Counted from the first letter of the stretch, positions 1 to 14,000 are shown. The stretch: 64,000 nucleotides of DNA from Colius striatus (GCF_028858725.1 NC_084760.1:93121867-93185866); one strand, 5' to 3'. Program-made: numbers and translations. Notes: generated by a model from the sequence alone, not told the origin.

Positions 1-190
1 CAACCTCCTTTCAGTTAGTTGTAGCAAGTGATGGTGTCTCCCCTTCAGCCTCCTCTTCTCCAGGCCAAACAACCCCAGTTCTCACAGTTGCTCCTGATCA
101 GACTTGTTCTCCAGACCCTTTACCAGCTTTACTGCCCATCTCTAGACACTGTCCAGCATCTCAGGGTCTTTCTTGTAGTGAGGGGCTCAA
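1..190 (-). mobile_element. CR1 LINE fragment, cut by window edge
   Basis: The sequence matches the internal part of the CR1 copy at 14.69-14.88 kb, including the CTCCTTTCAG(A/T)TAGTTGTAG segment and the TCTTGTAGTGAGGGGCTCAA segment, so it lies on the minus strand. It would be in an intron of TMEM63A, in the same orientation as the gene. The element continues past the left edge. Confidence 0.85.
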
Positions 191-465
191 AGCTTTAATT
201 TTATAGAACTTATGTTCTAAAAACTTATTTTATTTTTAAACAGTGATCTAAACAGACTGTAAGGAGCTCAACAACTTTCTCAAGTATGAGAATTATTTTT
301 ATCTGCAGTTAAAGCAATTTATTATTACATAAAACCTAGATACTTATATTTGACCTCTGCATTGTATTTCTTCTCTCCCTCCTGTATTTTCACCTGTTCA
401 AAGAGGCTAAGAAAAACCCACACTGCTATGTATTTCATACAGTTCCATTTAAACATATGGAAAAA

Positions 466-677
466 TTTCTTTCCTGTGAGGGTGAGGTAGCCCTGGCTTT
501 CCTGTGAGGGTGAGGCTGCCCAGGGAGGGTTTGGAGTTTCCTTCTCTGCAGGTTTTCAAAACCCACCTGGATGTGTTCGTGTGTGACCTAATGTAGGTAG
601 ACCTGCTTTAACAGGGGATTGGACTAGATGATTTCTAGAGGTCTCTTCTAACCCCTACCATTCTGTGGTTCTGTGAC
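466..677 (+). mobile_element. CR1 LINE 3' fragment
   Basis: This is the 3' end of an avian CR1: a CTGTGAGGGTGAGG segment, then CCCAGGGAGGGTTTGGAGT, the ATTGGACTAGATGATTTC tail and a degenerate TTCTGTGGTTCTGTGA microsatellite. A short stretch (TTTCCTGTGAGGGTGAGG) is duplicated near its 5' side at about 470 and 498. It is antisense to TMEM63A. Confidence 0.88.
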
Positions 678-2328
678 TTTTTTTTTCTGTATTTTTTTGT
701 AACAAGTTGCTCTGTTTGAAGCAATGAAGCAGAAGTAACAAGACCTGTTTTCTATGCATACATAACATATGCCCTCTACTCCTTGCCCCACCTACATCCC
801 ATACCTGTTTGGCTAGAAAGTGGCTCTAGTGATGTAACTTATTTGGCTTCTATGCAAATAACAGCTGGCCAGACAGGATACATGTCAAAATTATCTCTGT
901 CAAGATTACACGGCTCATTTCCACATTTCACAACGAACAAAACCTTCTTGCAAGAGCCTTCCTCCCAAAAGAGAATATTAATTTAGATCTTCCTCCTTCA
1001 TCTGGCCATTAAGCTTCGTGTAAGAAGGAAAGCTCTCTAGACTCTTTGGCAATTTTGGTTGAAATTGGCTAACATATTCTACAGTTATGAGGAGGAAGCA
1101 CCAAACGAAAATGAGAAGACAATGCAATATATAAATCTCACTTGCTTAGCAAACCAGCCTAGAAATAATATTCAGAAACCCATCAACTGATAGTTACTGA
1201 AGGGATTTGCAGTAAAAATGTTAGCAATGTAGGAATATAGGAGCTGCTAAATAAATTGCAATACTCGGTACTTTAAGAGAGGCCTTTGACGTTGCATCTG
1301 ACTCTGTCCTAATGCTGTTTGAGAGGAGAGTTCAACGGCAAGGAACTCAAAAACAGAGACTCTGTATCTCAAAATTGAACCATAGCTTTAATGAAATAAA
1401 ATATATTTCCCTAAATGCTCCAACTCAATCTTTATTAAATGCTGTGCAATTAGTTACACAGAGCAGTAAATACTCTACATCCTTGGAAAATAGATTCACG
1501 AAAGCATGCTGCGTGTACCAAACTAACAGCAAAGAATGCACTTACATAACTTTTATGAACATCCTCTCTGTTCCTGCAGAACTACCAGCTCATATCTTAC
1601 ACAGGGAGTTTTAAGTCTCCTCACAATGGCTTTCTAGAAATCAGGAACTAAGTGATCCCTTTAGTCTCATTCTACTACCAGAAACCTCACTTATCAGGCC
1701 AGTTTCAGATCTACAGCTCTTTTTCTGCTGGCTTAAGAACACTTGGACCAAACACAGAAATAACCCTAAGTTTTATTGGAGTTTCAAGCCTCCACACAAG
1801 CTCAAGTTTTGGAGCCTCCAGACCAGCAACAAACCCTGTTCCTCCTTTGGTCAGGATTGACTTGATCAGTACATTATTTCCTTGACAGCTTCATGAAATG
1901 CAATTTAAAAAAATTATGAAATTACAAGATTTTCCCTACTGTATTTTGAAGAAGTTAGCAATGGTGTTCCCTTCCTGAAAAAGGTACCCAGCACTTAAAT
2001 CCAGAGTAAGGAAAGACAAAACACAGAAGTTTTAGCTACCACTACAAAGCTCTCAATGACCCCACAAACAGAGCCTATGATATTGCACTCTCCCTACAGC
2101 TACACATCCAACTTACAGTGACACAGTCACCCCCATATGTAAGTGAATCTTTACTAATATTTGAAACTGCTTTTATGTTCCCAGTATGGCCTTGGCACAT
2201 TTATTATTCTGAAGACTCTTGGAAACAAACTCCTACCTGATAAATAAGAGAATAAGAGAATTCCAAACAATTTAACTTTTGAGAAGGCCAGAAGGATTTT
2301 CAGTATAAGAAACAAAAAATGGACTTAC
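678..2328. other. TMEM63A intronic sequence, no exon recognised
   Basis: AT-rich unique-looking sequence to the left of the first coding exon. I searched the minus strand for the next conserved TMEM63A exon (residues like FWDYGRIAL) and did not find it, so that exon is probably beyond the left edge. No other feature is visible. Confidence 0.5.
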
Positions 2329-2514
2329 AAAAAAGAAGGTTACATCAAGCAACAGGACTGTTGGGATTCCACCAAAAGTTACTCCTTGGAGCACCGTGCT
2401 GCCCCGGGCAGTGCTGTAGCAGTATGTCTCATTTGTTGAGTTGAAAGGTATAGTTCTATTCCAGAAGTAGACTAGATGAGAATGTCCAAAATCCAGAAAA
2501 AAGAAAGGGTTCAT
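2329..2514 (-). CDS. TMEM63A: TMEM63A (CSC1-like protein 1), first coding exon, partial gene
   Basis: This encodes the first 62 residues of a TMEM63/OSCA-family protein, a mechanosensitive cation channel of plasma and endolysosomal membranes. The minus-strand exon reads into [20 protein letters not shown] and IPTVLLLDV, which lines up with the human TMEM63A N-terminus (SYCYN...[20 protein letters not shown]), the start of the first membrane segment. The exon begins after a pyrimidine-rich acceptor (TTTTTTCAAG, AG ending at 2526), has 11 nt of 5'UTR, starts at the ATG at 2514, and ends in phase 0 before a GTAAGT donor (2328-2323). The residues ahead of the conserved block (about 1-30) differ from mammals and contain three N-glycosylation sequons (N19RT, N25ST, N28ET). 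TMEM63B and C are alternatives by family, but the match and the position beside LEFTY favour TMEM63A. The remaining exons lie left of the window. Confidence 0.9.
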
Positions 2515-2525
2515 CTTGTCTTTCT

Positions 2526-4020
2526 CTTGAAAAAAGAAAAAGAAAAGAAACAGTGAAACAACGATGTGAAAAGCCTGCCTGGTATTTGAGAGACGTACTA
2601 ACATTAAAAGTTAATAAGAGCATAGGGAGAGTAAACCAGGAAACTATTTCAGAAACAAAGTCACCTTTTACAATCTTTGTCTGTAAAATATTTCATAATA
2701 ACTTACAGCCTCAATTACTAGCAGTGGCCAAGCAAGAATTCCAGACATCTAACCAACTACATTCTCTACGGGCATCTAAGGAAGACTACAGGAGTCTCAC
2801 ACAAAACCAGACTTCTTTTATCTTCTCATCTGTAACATCAAACTACTTATTCAAGCCCAGATTCTGATTCTAAGACTAACAAGCAGCATTAAATACTCCA
2901 ACAATAGCAGTTTTAAGATTTTGCTCCCAGTTGACGAGCATGTGTGAACTTCATAGTCAAATGTCAAGACCACGATATTATTAAGAAATTCAGCACTAGT
3001 TCCAGAGAAAATAACTACTACCCAAATACACAGGCTCACCTGCTTCTGGGAATGTTTTGTGGTTGCTCTTTTTAAGCAGAATTCAACTGAAAGACCAGCA
3101 CAGTAATTACCATATATCATGAACAATAATGAATATTTCTTATTTTCTAAGATAACAGCCATCTACCTCATTTTAGTCAACTGACCTGCTCAAATAACGT
3201 AGTAACACACAGAAAATGCACAAGATTTGGCTATTGATAAAAAGGTCTTTTAACTAGGGCAGGTATTTGCCGATGGATGTTGGGGATTTCCACTCAAACA
3301 TTTATTTTCTTGTATCTTATTAACATGATGATTCCCATGCATTTTGGGCAAAAAGCATACTTCATGCAGAACACACTTCTCACTGATAAATTCAGAAAGA
3401 AATCATACCCAAAAAACTCTATCATTTGAAAGCAAATATTGTAGCTCCTCATGACACAGATCCAAGGACACTACTGTTGGGATACCATGCCTCAGTAAGA
3501 GGTATGCACATGTCTCTGACAACACTATACTGGATGCTGATAGTCTCTGACAACACTATACTGGATGCTGATATAGTGTAGTCTCTGACAACACTATACT
3601 GATGCTGAAACCAAAACCAAAACAAGAATACGAATGACTACAAGCTTTCCTTTTAAGCTGCAGAAAACCAGTATGGATAATACTCATCCCAAAACAACTT
3701 TTACTAAATGCTGGGCTGTGTAATTCGGTGGAGGAAGAAACGTTGTTCCAGCTGACATGTTTCTTCACAGGAAAAAAAAAAAACAAACCCAAAACAGACA
3801 CAATTTGTGCCATGAATCTGTGCTTGCTTTCTAAGGATTGAAGTTCAGTGCTGACAGAAAAACAAAGAGTCTTTTTCAACACAGTTTGGAAACCTTCAGC
3901 ACAGCAACTTCAGAGACTGCGTGCTAAATTTCAAGTAACATGGTGAATCTTAACAGACATAGTTTCCAGTACTCGGAAGCTATTACTTTTAAGTAAGCCA
4001 GCTGTCAGGAAGATAAGGAG
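2526..4020. other. TMEM63A 5' intron region
   Basis: This separates the CpG-island promoter from the first coding exon. It holds a 31-bp tandem repeat (3512-3607). A minus-strand CAG|GTGAGC donor-like site near 3041 could mark an alternative untranslated exon, but nothing confirms it. No coding exon is seen. Confidence 0.45.
3512..3607. repeat. 31-bp tandem repeat, about 3 copies
   Basis: The unit begins GTCTCTGACAACACTATACT and continues (G)GATGCTGATA. Copies start at 3512, 3543 and 3581. The third is displaced by a 7-nt insertion (TAGTGTA) and has lost a base. It lies in the 5' intron of TMEM63A. Confidence 0.9.
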
Positions 4021-5010
4021 AACGGCGAGACCTCCCACGGGTGGAGCTGCGCTGCGGCCGCCTGACGAGCGTGCGACCAGCGGCACTTCGCGACCCTCCG
4101 CGGGAACGCGAGCACCAGGGACGAGAAACCGCCTCCCTTGTGATTTGCCTGGGACCCCGACCACGTTCCTGGCCCAGGGAGGGGCGTGAAATCTGGGCTG
4201 GCAGAGCCGCTTTCCCCAGGACAGCGCGAAACCCCGGGGCTCACAACTCGCGGAGGGAGCCAGCCCCTTGGCGCCGCACTGGCCTCGGGGCGAGTGGGCT
4301 GCGCAGGGGTCAGCTCGCCCCGCCGCGCTGCACCGCCCCTCCACAGGGCGGGGACGCCGCCAAGGGCTGCCCCCGTCCCGCGCACGCCGAGACACCGCTC
4401 GCGGCCCCGCTGACGGGAGGCCCAGGAAAAGCGGCTGTTTCCTCCGGAGGGTCGGGCGGCGGCGGAGCAGGAGGCGGCTGGCCCCGGCCCCCGGTCCTGG
4501 TCCCGGTCCCGACAGCACTACCCCGCGCCCAGGCACCCCCGCTCTCAGGGCTCATGTCGCCCTCTCCCCTCCCCGCGGCGGGACCTTCCCCGAGGCTGCC
4601 TCACGCAGCCCCATCCGGTCCCGTCCGCACACTGTGCCACTCCTGCCCTCCCTTACCTGCGCCGGGGCGGCCGGGGCTTCTCCCCTCCCCTCTCACCTCG
4701 TCACCACACGGAACCCAACGCCCAAGCACTGTCCCGGCCCCGAAGTTACATGCCCCGGCAACAAGTCCTGGGAGCCGCGCATGCGTGCCTGGGCCGAGCG
4801 CGGCCGCCGCGCCGGGCCGGGGCAGCGGTTACAGACCGGGGCGGCGGCCATGGGCTGCCCGCCTGCCTTCCCGCCCTCCGTGCCTCATGCAGCCGCACAG
4901 CCCTAAAGGCGGCTGCCATCTGCCTTCGGGATAGCGCTGCCCCTGGCCTCTCCCAGCCCCTGAAGCCGCTCCCTGAGGGAAGAGACCCTGTAGTGAAATA
5001 ACCGCGGCGA
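4020..5010 (-). promoter_or_regulatory. TMEM63A: CpG island promoter of TMEM63A with candidate untranslated exon 1
   Basis: About 1 kb of GC- and CpG-rich sequence lies 1.5-2.5 kb upstream of the TMEM63A start codon. On the minus strand there is a strong donor, CAG|GTAAGG, with the exon ending at 4657 and GT at 4656-4655. This fits an untranslated first exon spliced to the acceptor at 2526. The transcription start is inferred to lie somewhere in 4660-4900. Large open frames on both strands here come from stop-poor GC-rich sequence and are not called as genes. Divergent transcription to the right is possible but unsupported. Confidence 0.75.
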
Positions 5011-8000
5011 AAGTTGCTGTCATTTTTGCTGCACCGCCGTGTCCCTTTTAATTAGCCACCGGTGTGACGTGGTGGTCGAGAGATGCGGTCCCACGGTTTT
5101 GTTCTGCGGGGTTTTGATTTAGCACAGGGGATACAGGGAGTTGGTTTCATTGATGACACGACAGGGTCGGCCAGAGCTCCTGAGCCGCAGGCCTGTGTAT
5201 GCCAGAAGTGCCTGTAAAGCACCTTGAGCTGATCTTTCGCCCCGTGCAATGTAGTTCAACTTCTATCAGTAATAGTTCAAAACCTTTATTTTAGAAGTTC
5301 ATATTTACAAAAATGTAATGCAGGATCCTAAAGACAAAAACCTCTGGTGAAGTATGAAGGATTTCGTAACTACTTGGTGATTTCTCAATTTTAATGTCAG
5401 AGTAGTGGGGACTACAGCACTCTGGATGGCAGGAAACCCTTTTGTGCCTCTGTGACTCACATTATCCATTAACAGAAAAATAACAACTCCAAAGAGGTGC
5501 AAAGAGAGCTTTTTTTTATAGCAAAAAGGGAATAAGATATGTGAGATTTTGAGAGAGCTATCACAATTCCCAGCCTGGTAAAGTGAGCAAGCATGCAGGC
5601 ACACATGAAGCAAGCCATACGCTAAGACAGGTAACTGAAATAAAGTCAGTAATAGTAGTAATATGGGTGTTCAGTGAAATATTCGAAGCCTCTTGTCTCC
5701 ACACACTTATAAAGAGAAATAGCATTTACATGTTGTCATTTGGAAAAAAAATGAGAGCTAGGGAGTTTAACTTAATGCAGCTATGACAGAGGTGGGATGT
5801 GACTAATTCCCAGCTACCCACAAGGACATCCTATCCTTTACAAAAGTAGTTGCTTTCCTGCCAGAAATCCGGTATAGCAAGGTCCTGCCGTCTACCTCTT
5901 CTCTACTCCTTTGTTTCAGTCTTCCCTCAACAGCCGTTTGATATCCAGCATTCCTAACCATCCTCATCCTCCCTTGTCTTTATCCTTGTCCTTGATTGGC
6001 ATGATTCACCTCAATGAGCTGCAAGCATCTGAGGAAGAAGATTATGATAACCATGAAAATGTAACTGTTGAGAGGGAGGCAGGGAGACCGCTTGCCTTCA
6101 AAGATTTGCACCCTACCTCCAGTCTCTTGAATGAAGCAGCACTGATGTCTCATAATAGCAACTCGCTCTAAAATCAACTAAAATCATCAGGGCATTGCAA
6201 GGTTCAATCTGATGTTACACTGATCAAAATCTCAGTCCTCTGTTGACTTTCATGTTTAAAAGAACACCTCAGCTGCCAAGAAGCCACAAGAAGCCAGCAT
6301 CTCCTGGAGCATCTCCTGCTCCCGCTTGTCCATCTTCAAGTCCTTTGGTCCCTGTGTGTTCTAACTACCTGTATTAAGTACTTAAGGTGCTACATGCATA
6401 CCCACTGTCCTCCTCTATGAAATTTTATTAATCCATAATTGCTTTGCTCTCTCTAATCCTTCTTTCACTTTTCCAGAATGCCTGCTCAGTAGAGAGCAAT
6501 GTTGGGTTATACGTGTTACATGCCTTCCCCCACTCCATCCGAAAAAGAGAAAACTCTCAGTTATCTGCAGTAACTGAGAGACATTTCAAGACAGAATTTC
6601 ATAATGTATCTATCAGCTGCATCTGTAATTTTAAATTGGCTGTAGAACAATTATGCTGGTTAGAAAATGGCATAAACTTTCTCATCTCAAAGAAGAGTAA
6701 TTCAGACTCACTGCTGGAATAAAGAAATTCTGCTGTTGTTGAACGATGTTAAGTATTTCAGCTATAAAACACACTCCCTTCTACTTAGGCTTATGTTGGT
6801 GGCAAAGTTGTTTGGCAGGAATGTTTGCAGAGTAATTATTCCATCCTAGCTTTCCTGGAATAACTCTTCCCGTGACAGTTTATTTCAAAACAGGAATTCC
6901 AAGTGAAATAGTTATCATCACCTTCTTTTAAATAATTTTTTTCTGATGTAACTGCAGCAGAGTAGACTTGCTGTGTAGGTGAAGCCTCAGCGTACGCTTG
7001 CAGCTCTTCTCAGGAACCAAAATCCATTTGGTTGATTTTCTCACTGATTTCCTAAGCTGTTTGTACTTTTGATTCTTGCCTTATCTTTCAAAATTAAGAA
7101 GACTTTTCTCTGGCATAAAATAGGTTATATTCCATGATCTTGACATAGTAGCCTTGACATTCTTTTGCCCAGCTACAAAATAATTTTTCTTTCTCACAAG
7201 GATAACATCAAACTTTTGTCATTTGTGGGGTTTTTTTTCTTCCTCTGTCTAGACAGGCTCTTTAGCTAAGTGGTGTGATTTTGTTTATCTCTAATTTCAA
7301 CAGCAGAGTCACATTTCCCCCTTCCCTACCTCTTGTAAATAGAGTTTTGTTTACCACTGTCTGTTCTTTTGGTGACAAAAGCCACATACTGTTATTAGTT
7401 AGCAAACGTTTAATTACATTGCTAGAGCAGATGGAAATTCAGCCTCAGGAGCTATGGAGCAGGTCAACAAAACTGAAAATTCTTCCATCCTTCTTGTATT
7501 TTGCACGCTCCATATCCACTTCAACAGCTCTTTAGCACCGAGTTGAACAAGTGTGCAGGGTATTTACACTTACCTGTGTAACTCTTCCCTTGCTTTATTA
7601 AATGACCTTATGGCTGAAGAACTCCACTGTCACTTTAGTTTGATTTATCACAGCAGGACTTCCCTTGATGCGTGAACTCCCAACAGGACATCAATAGTCT
7701 CTGGACGTGAGGAGCAGGTGGTCTGATGCTTTACCATGCATGGCAACTCTCCCCGTGGTTTCTTCTCTCTGAAGAAACTCATCAGCCCAGATTGCTGTTC
7801 CTTACTTATCTGCCTATTCAAATACATCTTAATGGATTTAATTCAGGCTTCTACCCTGGCAACCCTTTGCTATCTTTTAATCTTTGCCTTCATCTAGCAA
7901 TCTGTTTACAGGCCTCAATGTACCAAAGGACTTAGTGTGGGCATTATAGGATATTCCTTTGAAAGGCCAAACATTAATGTGTATAATAAAAACAAGCAAG

Positions 8001-11000
8001 TAGAAAAATCTAGACAGATAGACAAATTTAAACGAGTTCTAATCATAATACAAATGAGCAAGCGGCAAGTATTGATTTAAATTAACAATTTAGTCTTGGT
8101 TTCTCTCTGTATTTATCATTTTTGTAGCGCTGCTTCTCATTCATAGACAAGGTATTCATTTTCAAGGAAGAAGTAGCCTTGCATTAAACTTGGAATGTAT
8201 TTCTATTAACCAAGAGACCTGACGATTATACAAAAGACTTAACCAAATATATCTAGCAATACTGAAAAGTATGGGAGAAATGTACAGGGGAAAAAAGTAA
8301 GCTTATTACAACGTGCTTTGCATTTCAACTTCATTTGTGAAATGGTGAACTATTGTCCCTGCTTTGTGCACTGAGCTCCTTGGTTTTGATCCTCCTGGTT
8401 GTGTCTCCAGAGATATCCCCTTGGACTTCCTCAGCAGTGCGTGGTGTGAGGTTTTAAACCTCTGCTTTGTGGGTAGTTGCAGCTGTGGAGGATCTTTTGC
8501 TGATATACAGGGGAGTTTTGTTTAGTATTAGCTTGTCGAAATGCAACTGCTGTTGATGTGATGCACTTTGGTACAAAACTAGGACAAGGTGACCTGAAAA
8601 CATGGATGACTTCATTGTTTTCTGAATGTACATATTATCTTAATGCCCATTCACGCGTTAACTCTGTCGGTATAGAAGCTGAAGGGAGTTAATGCATAGG
8701 TGGTGTAGCATGAACTATAATTAAGGCAGCTCCCTGAGAGAGAGAGGGAGATGGAGAAACCATCTGTCACAATCTGGTCTCTCGCACTGAAGAGGACAGC
8801 AGCTGGCCACATGACCCATTGGATTTAGGTGAATCAGGGAGCAGGTGTATTTGTCACCAGTGTAAAATATCAAACCACTTACAGCTTGTAATGTTTCCCT
8901 ATTCTTGGGTACAGTAGGCAAGAGTTTTAGCAAACAACTTGAGTGTCCTTGAGAGCCTCTGAGCTCCATAGCTGTCCTGACCATATATAATAATTCTTAC
9001 TGTGACAGTACTGAGGTGAGACCTAGACAGAGTGTCCTTGCTGTAGGTTCTGCTTTCCCTAGAGCAGAAAGCTGGGTGATTGCTTCTGCAGGAGCCACAA
9101 AATGCTCCAGGAGATCTTGCAGTCTAAACCATTGGAGGGTCAAGTCAGCAGGGTTTGCTGGAACCTTGGATTGAAAGTAAACTTTTGTTAACCAATCTTT
9201 CAAATTCTATTTTTCATCCAAATACATCAAAAGAGGGGAAACTAGGTTTTCTTTTTCTTCCCCAAATACTACTCAGTTTGACAACTCTGAGCATACTGGT
9301 CATTAAACTGATTGGCTTGCTTTGTCCACTCTCTATCTGCAAAAGGTCCAGAGAGATCCTCAGCTTTTAGATTTAAGTACTGTGTTTCAAGGCCTTGGTG
9401 AAGACCCTCTCTCAGTCATTGTCTTGACTTCCCTTAAAATGTCAGCATTGAACACGCTGCTTGAACACTTATAAATGTAATTTACTTTTTTTTTAAGAGC
9501 TTAAGTCTTACTATAGATGGTTGTACTTCAAATACTTTTAAAAAATAGAAATCTATTTGAATAGAAATCTGGATTGAATAACTTTTAAAGGACTTTTCAA
9601 ATGAGTAATCTTTTTTTCCTTGGGCAAGAATTCCCTCTTCTCACTTCTGGATTTAGAGATGAAAAAAATTCAGAGTGAAGACTGTGAGGATTTCAAAGGG
9701 CTTTGGTTTTATTTTCATCTCAGGTTAATTCAAAGCAAACCTGAAGTAGCAAAACTAAGTTACACTTCAGCCTTAGAACTTGCACCAATAATTATCTCAG
9801 TAGATTTGTTTGTCTCAGCCTTTAGAAATAGGCCTGGTCTGTTAAATTCAGATTTTGGCTTTGCAAAGAGCTGAGAAGGTCCCCGTTACATTTTTCACTG
9901 TGGGCAAGCACAGGGGGGGCCACTAATGACAGCAGGATGATCCTGGTGAGCCTAAGCAGGGGGTCGGGTGTCAGTACGCGAGGCGCAAGTGGCCAGGGAA
10001 AACTGGTGACAGGATGCAAAACGGCTTAAGCCAGAAGTCATGAAGAGCTGTTGCACTGGCAAACAGCCACAACCAAGGCCAATGTTGCTACTTCCAGCAG
10101 GCAAGAGCCTTCACCCGGGCCTGGCATTACTAGAGAGTGACTGGAAGTGGTGGGGTGCAGCAGCATCTAACCAGTTCAGGGTGCATGACTGCTGCTCGAG
10201 GCATGCTGCAGGCCTGTGGGTCATTGCTGGGCACCTCAGCTTTAGGGAGCAGAAGAGTTGTCTAAACCCTGGCCATTCCTTAGCATATGTTCACCTCTTG
10301 GACATATTGTCGCCATACCTTCCCACTTTCCCACTCTCATCCCTCCCTATCCTCTCTTTCATTCCTCTTTCTGTAGTAGTTTGTTTCCTCCTCCCATTCA
10401 TCCTTTCTCTTATTTCCTTTTCTGTCATGATTTTATTTTCTCTGAATCACTTTCTTTTCTTTCTGTTCCATCTTTCTCCTTTCAAATGTATGCAAAGGGT
10501 TTAAACGTATTGCCTTGCATCTCTTCCAGGTGTACTAGGGATATTTGACATTGACTCATGAGTGAGTGTGGCCTGACCTGTGTAAAAAAGCAAAGTAACA
10601 CAGTCACTGCAAACTGAGTTTAAGCACATGGGTGATGTATGGGTTGATGGAGAACTTTTTTCCCTGTGAGTAAGCAGTAACAGATGGCAAGAAGGATATC
10701 TCTTGTTTTACTAAGATACTTTGTGTACAGCAATTGGTAGAGCCTACTGGTGATTAGGGTTTTGTTGATAGAAGCTGTGGTTGACTAGTGCCTTTGAAAA
10801 TCAGGTTATTTGTTTTTGGTGTCTATATCTGGACTTGAAGATTTTGGCCAAGGCAGTTTGCTCAAGGTCATTCTCCTGACTCAGGAACAGAACTGGGAAG
10901 AGAGCTCAAATCTTTTCTCTCCCTTCCAAACGATATTCTGTACAGTCGCAAAAGCAGATGCTTATATATTCAGATTCAATAAAGCAGATGTTTATACATT

Positions 11001-14000
11001 TAGCTTATATACTAGATTATAACTAAGTGAGTGATCAGAATTGATTTGGGAGGAGTTAAAAGCAGGACCTATAAAGTGGCACAGGCACTTTGTGGGAGCT
11101 TCTGGAATGAGATGGACTCCAGGGCAGAAGAAAGGGTCCATGTTGCATGGAAGCACCTAGGCACATTATTCCTGCTTTCACAACACAGTGCACCTTTTCT
11201 TATACACCCTGTCTGGGTCAGTTACTGGGAGTGTACGGGTGCAGCTGACGGTGTAGATGTAAGCTGGCACTGTTACACGCAGAGCCCTGAGATGGACAGA
11301 CCTGAGGTGTAAGGCCCCAAATTACCTACTGCTTTGGGAAACAGTGAGCCAGGTTGATCGTAGTTCCTTTGCACCATAATTTCTGTGACAATTTAGAAGG
11401 GGTTTCATATGTAAGGCCTTGAACTTATTATCCAAATTATCACAGTGAGAGCATTCCTCAGAGGACATGAAATTATGTTAAGAAACCAGTTCTCATCCAC
11501 TTTCTTTTAGAAACAAGATAACTGTGTTCTGTAATTGCTGTGGTTTCTGGATCTGTTTCAAGACAAGTCCAGGCAATAGTATATTGTCATGTTCCATTAT
11601 GAATCAGAGCATTTTCTTGTTTAGGATGGTGTGTATTTAATTGTTTACCGGCCTGGGAACGTGGTGAAGTTCTGAGGTAAGCTTTACTACCACAAGGGTC
11701 TGTGAACAAACTAAGTGATGCAGCCTCTGAAGAATTTTAAGAGCCAGTGTTCCAAGTCCACTGCACATGGTGGTTTTCAGATCCCTTCCACTAGGTTTGC
11801 AGAACCTGGATTTCATTGAAAATGCTGATTTCCTGTAATCTGCCTTTGAGGTGTTCTAACAGATGTAGTCAAACTGAGTATCTCAAGTTAATTCCTGGGT
11901 CATCTATATCTCTGCTCTGATTGTAGTAATTTATTTCTAGTTTTGCCGTCACAGAACTAAAATATCCCTCACTGTTTTAGAACCAAAGCAGAGAAGAGGG
12001 AACAGGCACGCAGGTTTTGCTCAAATCAATGGGGAAAAAAAAAAGACTCTGAATTCCTTTTTGTGCCCTTAAAAATCTTCTCCTCATGTATGATTTGTCA
12101 AAAGACCCTGAGTTCTATACTGTCAGCTGCTGAAGCTAACAGCCATGCTGCAGAAGTAAACTGTATTTTAGTTACCATGTCTTTCCTGTAGCTATTCAGC
12201 TGGGAAAGCTGACAGATACCAGCTTTACATGGGTGGCATTTCCTGCAGAATCTCCTGTTGAATCTAAAGTTAAGGTTCAGAAATGCATTTGTTTGCTATG
12301 TGGAAATGTGAGCCATTCCTGGATTCATGCTTTTGAAAAAGCAAATGGCTAGGTAAGTAAAGAAGAAAAAGAAAAAAACAACCAAAGTTTGTGTTTCACG
12401 CTTCAAGTGACGTGGCCAAGTGTGGCTAGATTCCCTTTTAAAATCAAATGGCCATGATGCATCTCCCAGGGTCCTATAGTATGAATGCTAAAAGGATTAA
12501 AACTAGTCAGGTCATGCAGCTTTATTTTACGCTTTACAAGGGCCATGTTAAATACGAGACTTTATGCCCCTTGTTTACATAGATATGGGCACATGGCAGG
12601 AAATTACATATTTTAACCTGCCCCATGAAATAAAATACCCATTTGTGTTCCGATTTGGGCTCAAATAATACAAGAAACTGTATTTTTTCCAGTTCTTTCC
12701 TTCTGAAGTCTTTTTCATGAAAAAATAATAGCATACCAAAACATTTACAAAAGCAAGACAATGATAATATAAACATTTAAGTGAAAGCAGCTTTGTGGTA
12801 AATGCTTGAGTAGAAGCAGCATATCCAAAAACACTCTCCTTTCTGAACATTGCAGCATTGTTTGAAGGCAAAAGAAAATCACGGGGCAATTTTGATATTT
12901 GTCACTATGCAATTCTCAAAAGTATAACAAGGTACCCTGTGTAGATAGAATGGGAATGGGATGAGCATGATAGGTAATAAATCAGCATAAAGAGTAAACA
13001 ACTCATTAGGTTTTTAAAAAAATGAGTTAATGGTGATGATTTGAAATTTTATTAGCAGATGTAAATTTTTTTATAATGCATTTGAAATACTCTCTAGCCC
13101 TTTAAGAGCATTCTCAGAAGAGATGGCAGAACTCTGAAGACAAAGGAAAGATGCCTGCAAAGTTTCAGGTGATGTTTAAAGCCTGTTAAGCTTAGTTCCT
13201 TCTGTTTAAACAGAATTAACATTAAGCATTGGGATGAGGGGTTATATTCTGATCCAGTTCATAGTTTCCAAGAAGATTGTTTTGTACCTCTTGAATTTCC
13301 TACCTCCCCTGAAATCATCTCAGACATCCTCCCCCATTATCAGCCCAGCTCACCCAGAGCGTAGGCAGTCAGGTCTGGTGTTGTTGCTGGACCTGTTCAG
13401 GATTCCACTTCATCATCCTTTAGATCACAGTACTAACATGCTGTTAACATCAAGGAAAAAAGCCACGTGCAAGTAATTGTTTTGAAACTGAATATACCTA
13501 GGTTCCATGGTGTAAAACCTACTGACACGCAATAGCCACAAAGTCACTTTAGCAGCAGATGTTACAGATGGAAAACAGCTATATAAATAGTTTAGCTCAT
13601 TTTTCTGCTGTTGTGGGTATCTTTTTGTCCCAATCAATATATTTCCTAAGGCACTGCCCAAGTTAATTTTAAATATCTTTGTGAGGACTAATGGAAGCCT
13701 TTGGGTAGTTACTCCGCATTCCATCTGATGTACCAATTTAGAGAAGTCTAAAGTATTTATTGATTCTGTCTTATCATCTCTGTGCATGTTATGATTTAAT
13801 TTTGTCTTCTACAGTCTTGTACCGGTTTTTGTAGTTTTCCGTGCAAGGAACAGTCCTTTTTCTTTTTTGCACTGCACTAACAAATTACCATTTTGCATGA
13901 CAGCTCACAAAGCTTAGCAGAAGAGGTTCCTTTTAGATCTCACTCATCTTGGCCTTTCATCTTTATTTTTGGCCTGCAGAAAAAAAACATCTTCCAGCAA

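Noticed and set aside
3036-3170. Possible minus-strand exon ending at CAG|GTGAGC near 3041
   Set aside because: Only a donor word supports it. The encoded residues do not resemble TMEM63A, so at best it is an untranslated alternative exon.
3931-4934. Long open frames on both strands (201 and 297 codons)
   Set aside because: They lie in a CpG island where stop codons are rare. They overlap each other on opposite strands, are rich in Pro, Arg, Gly and Ala, and show no recognisable domain.
10040-10548. Hydrophobic frame resembling a membrane protein
   Set aside because: It comes from a C/T-rich low-complexity tract, which yields Leu, Phe and Ser codons in every frame.
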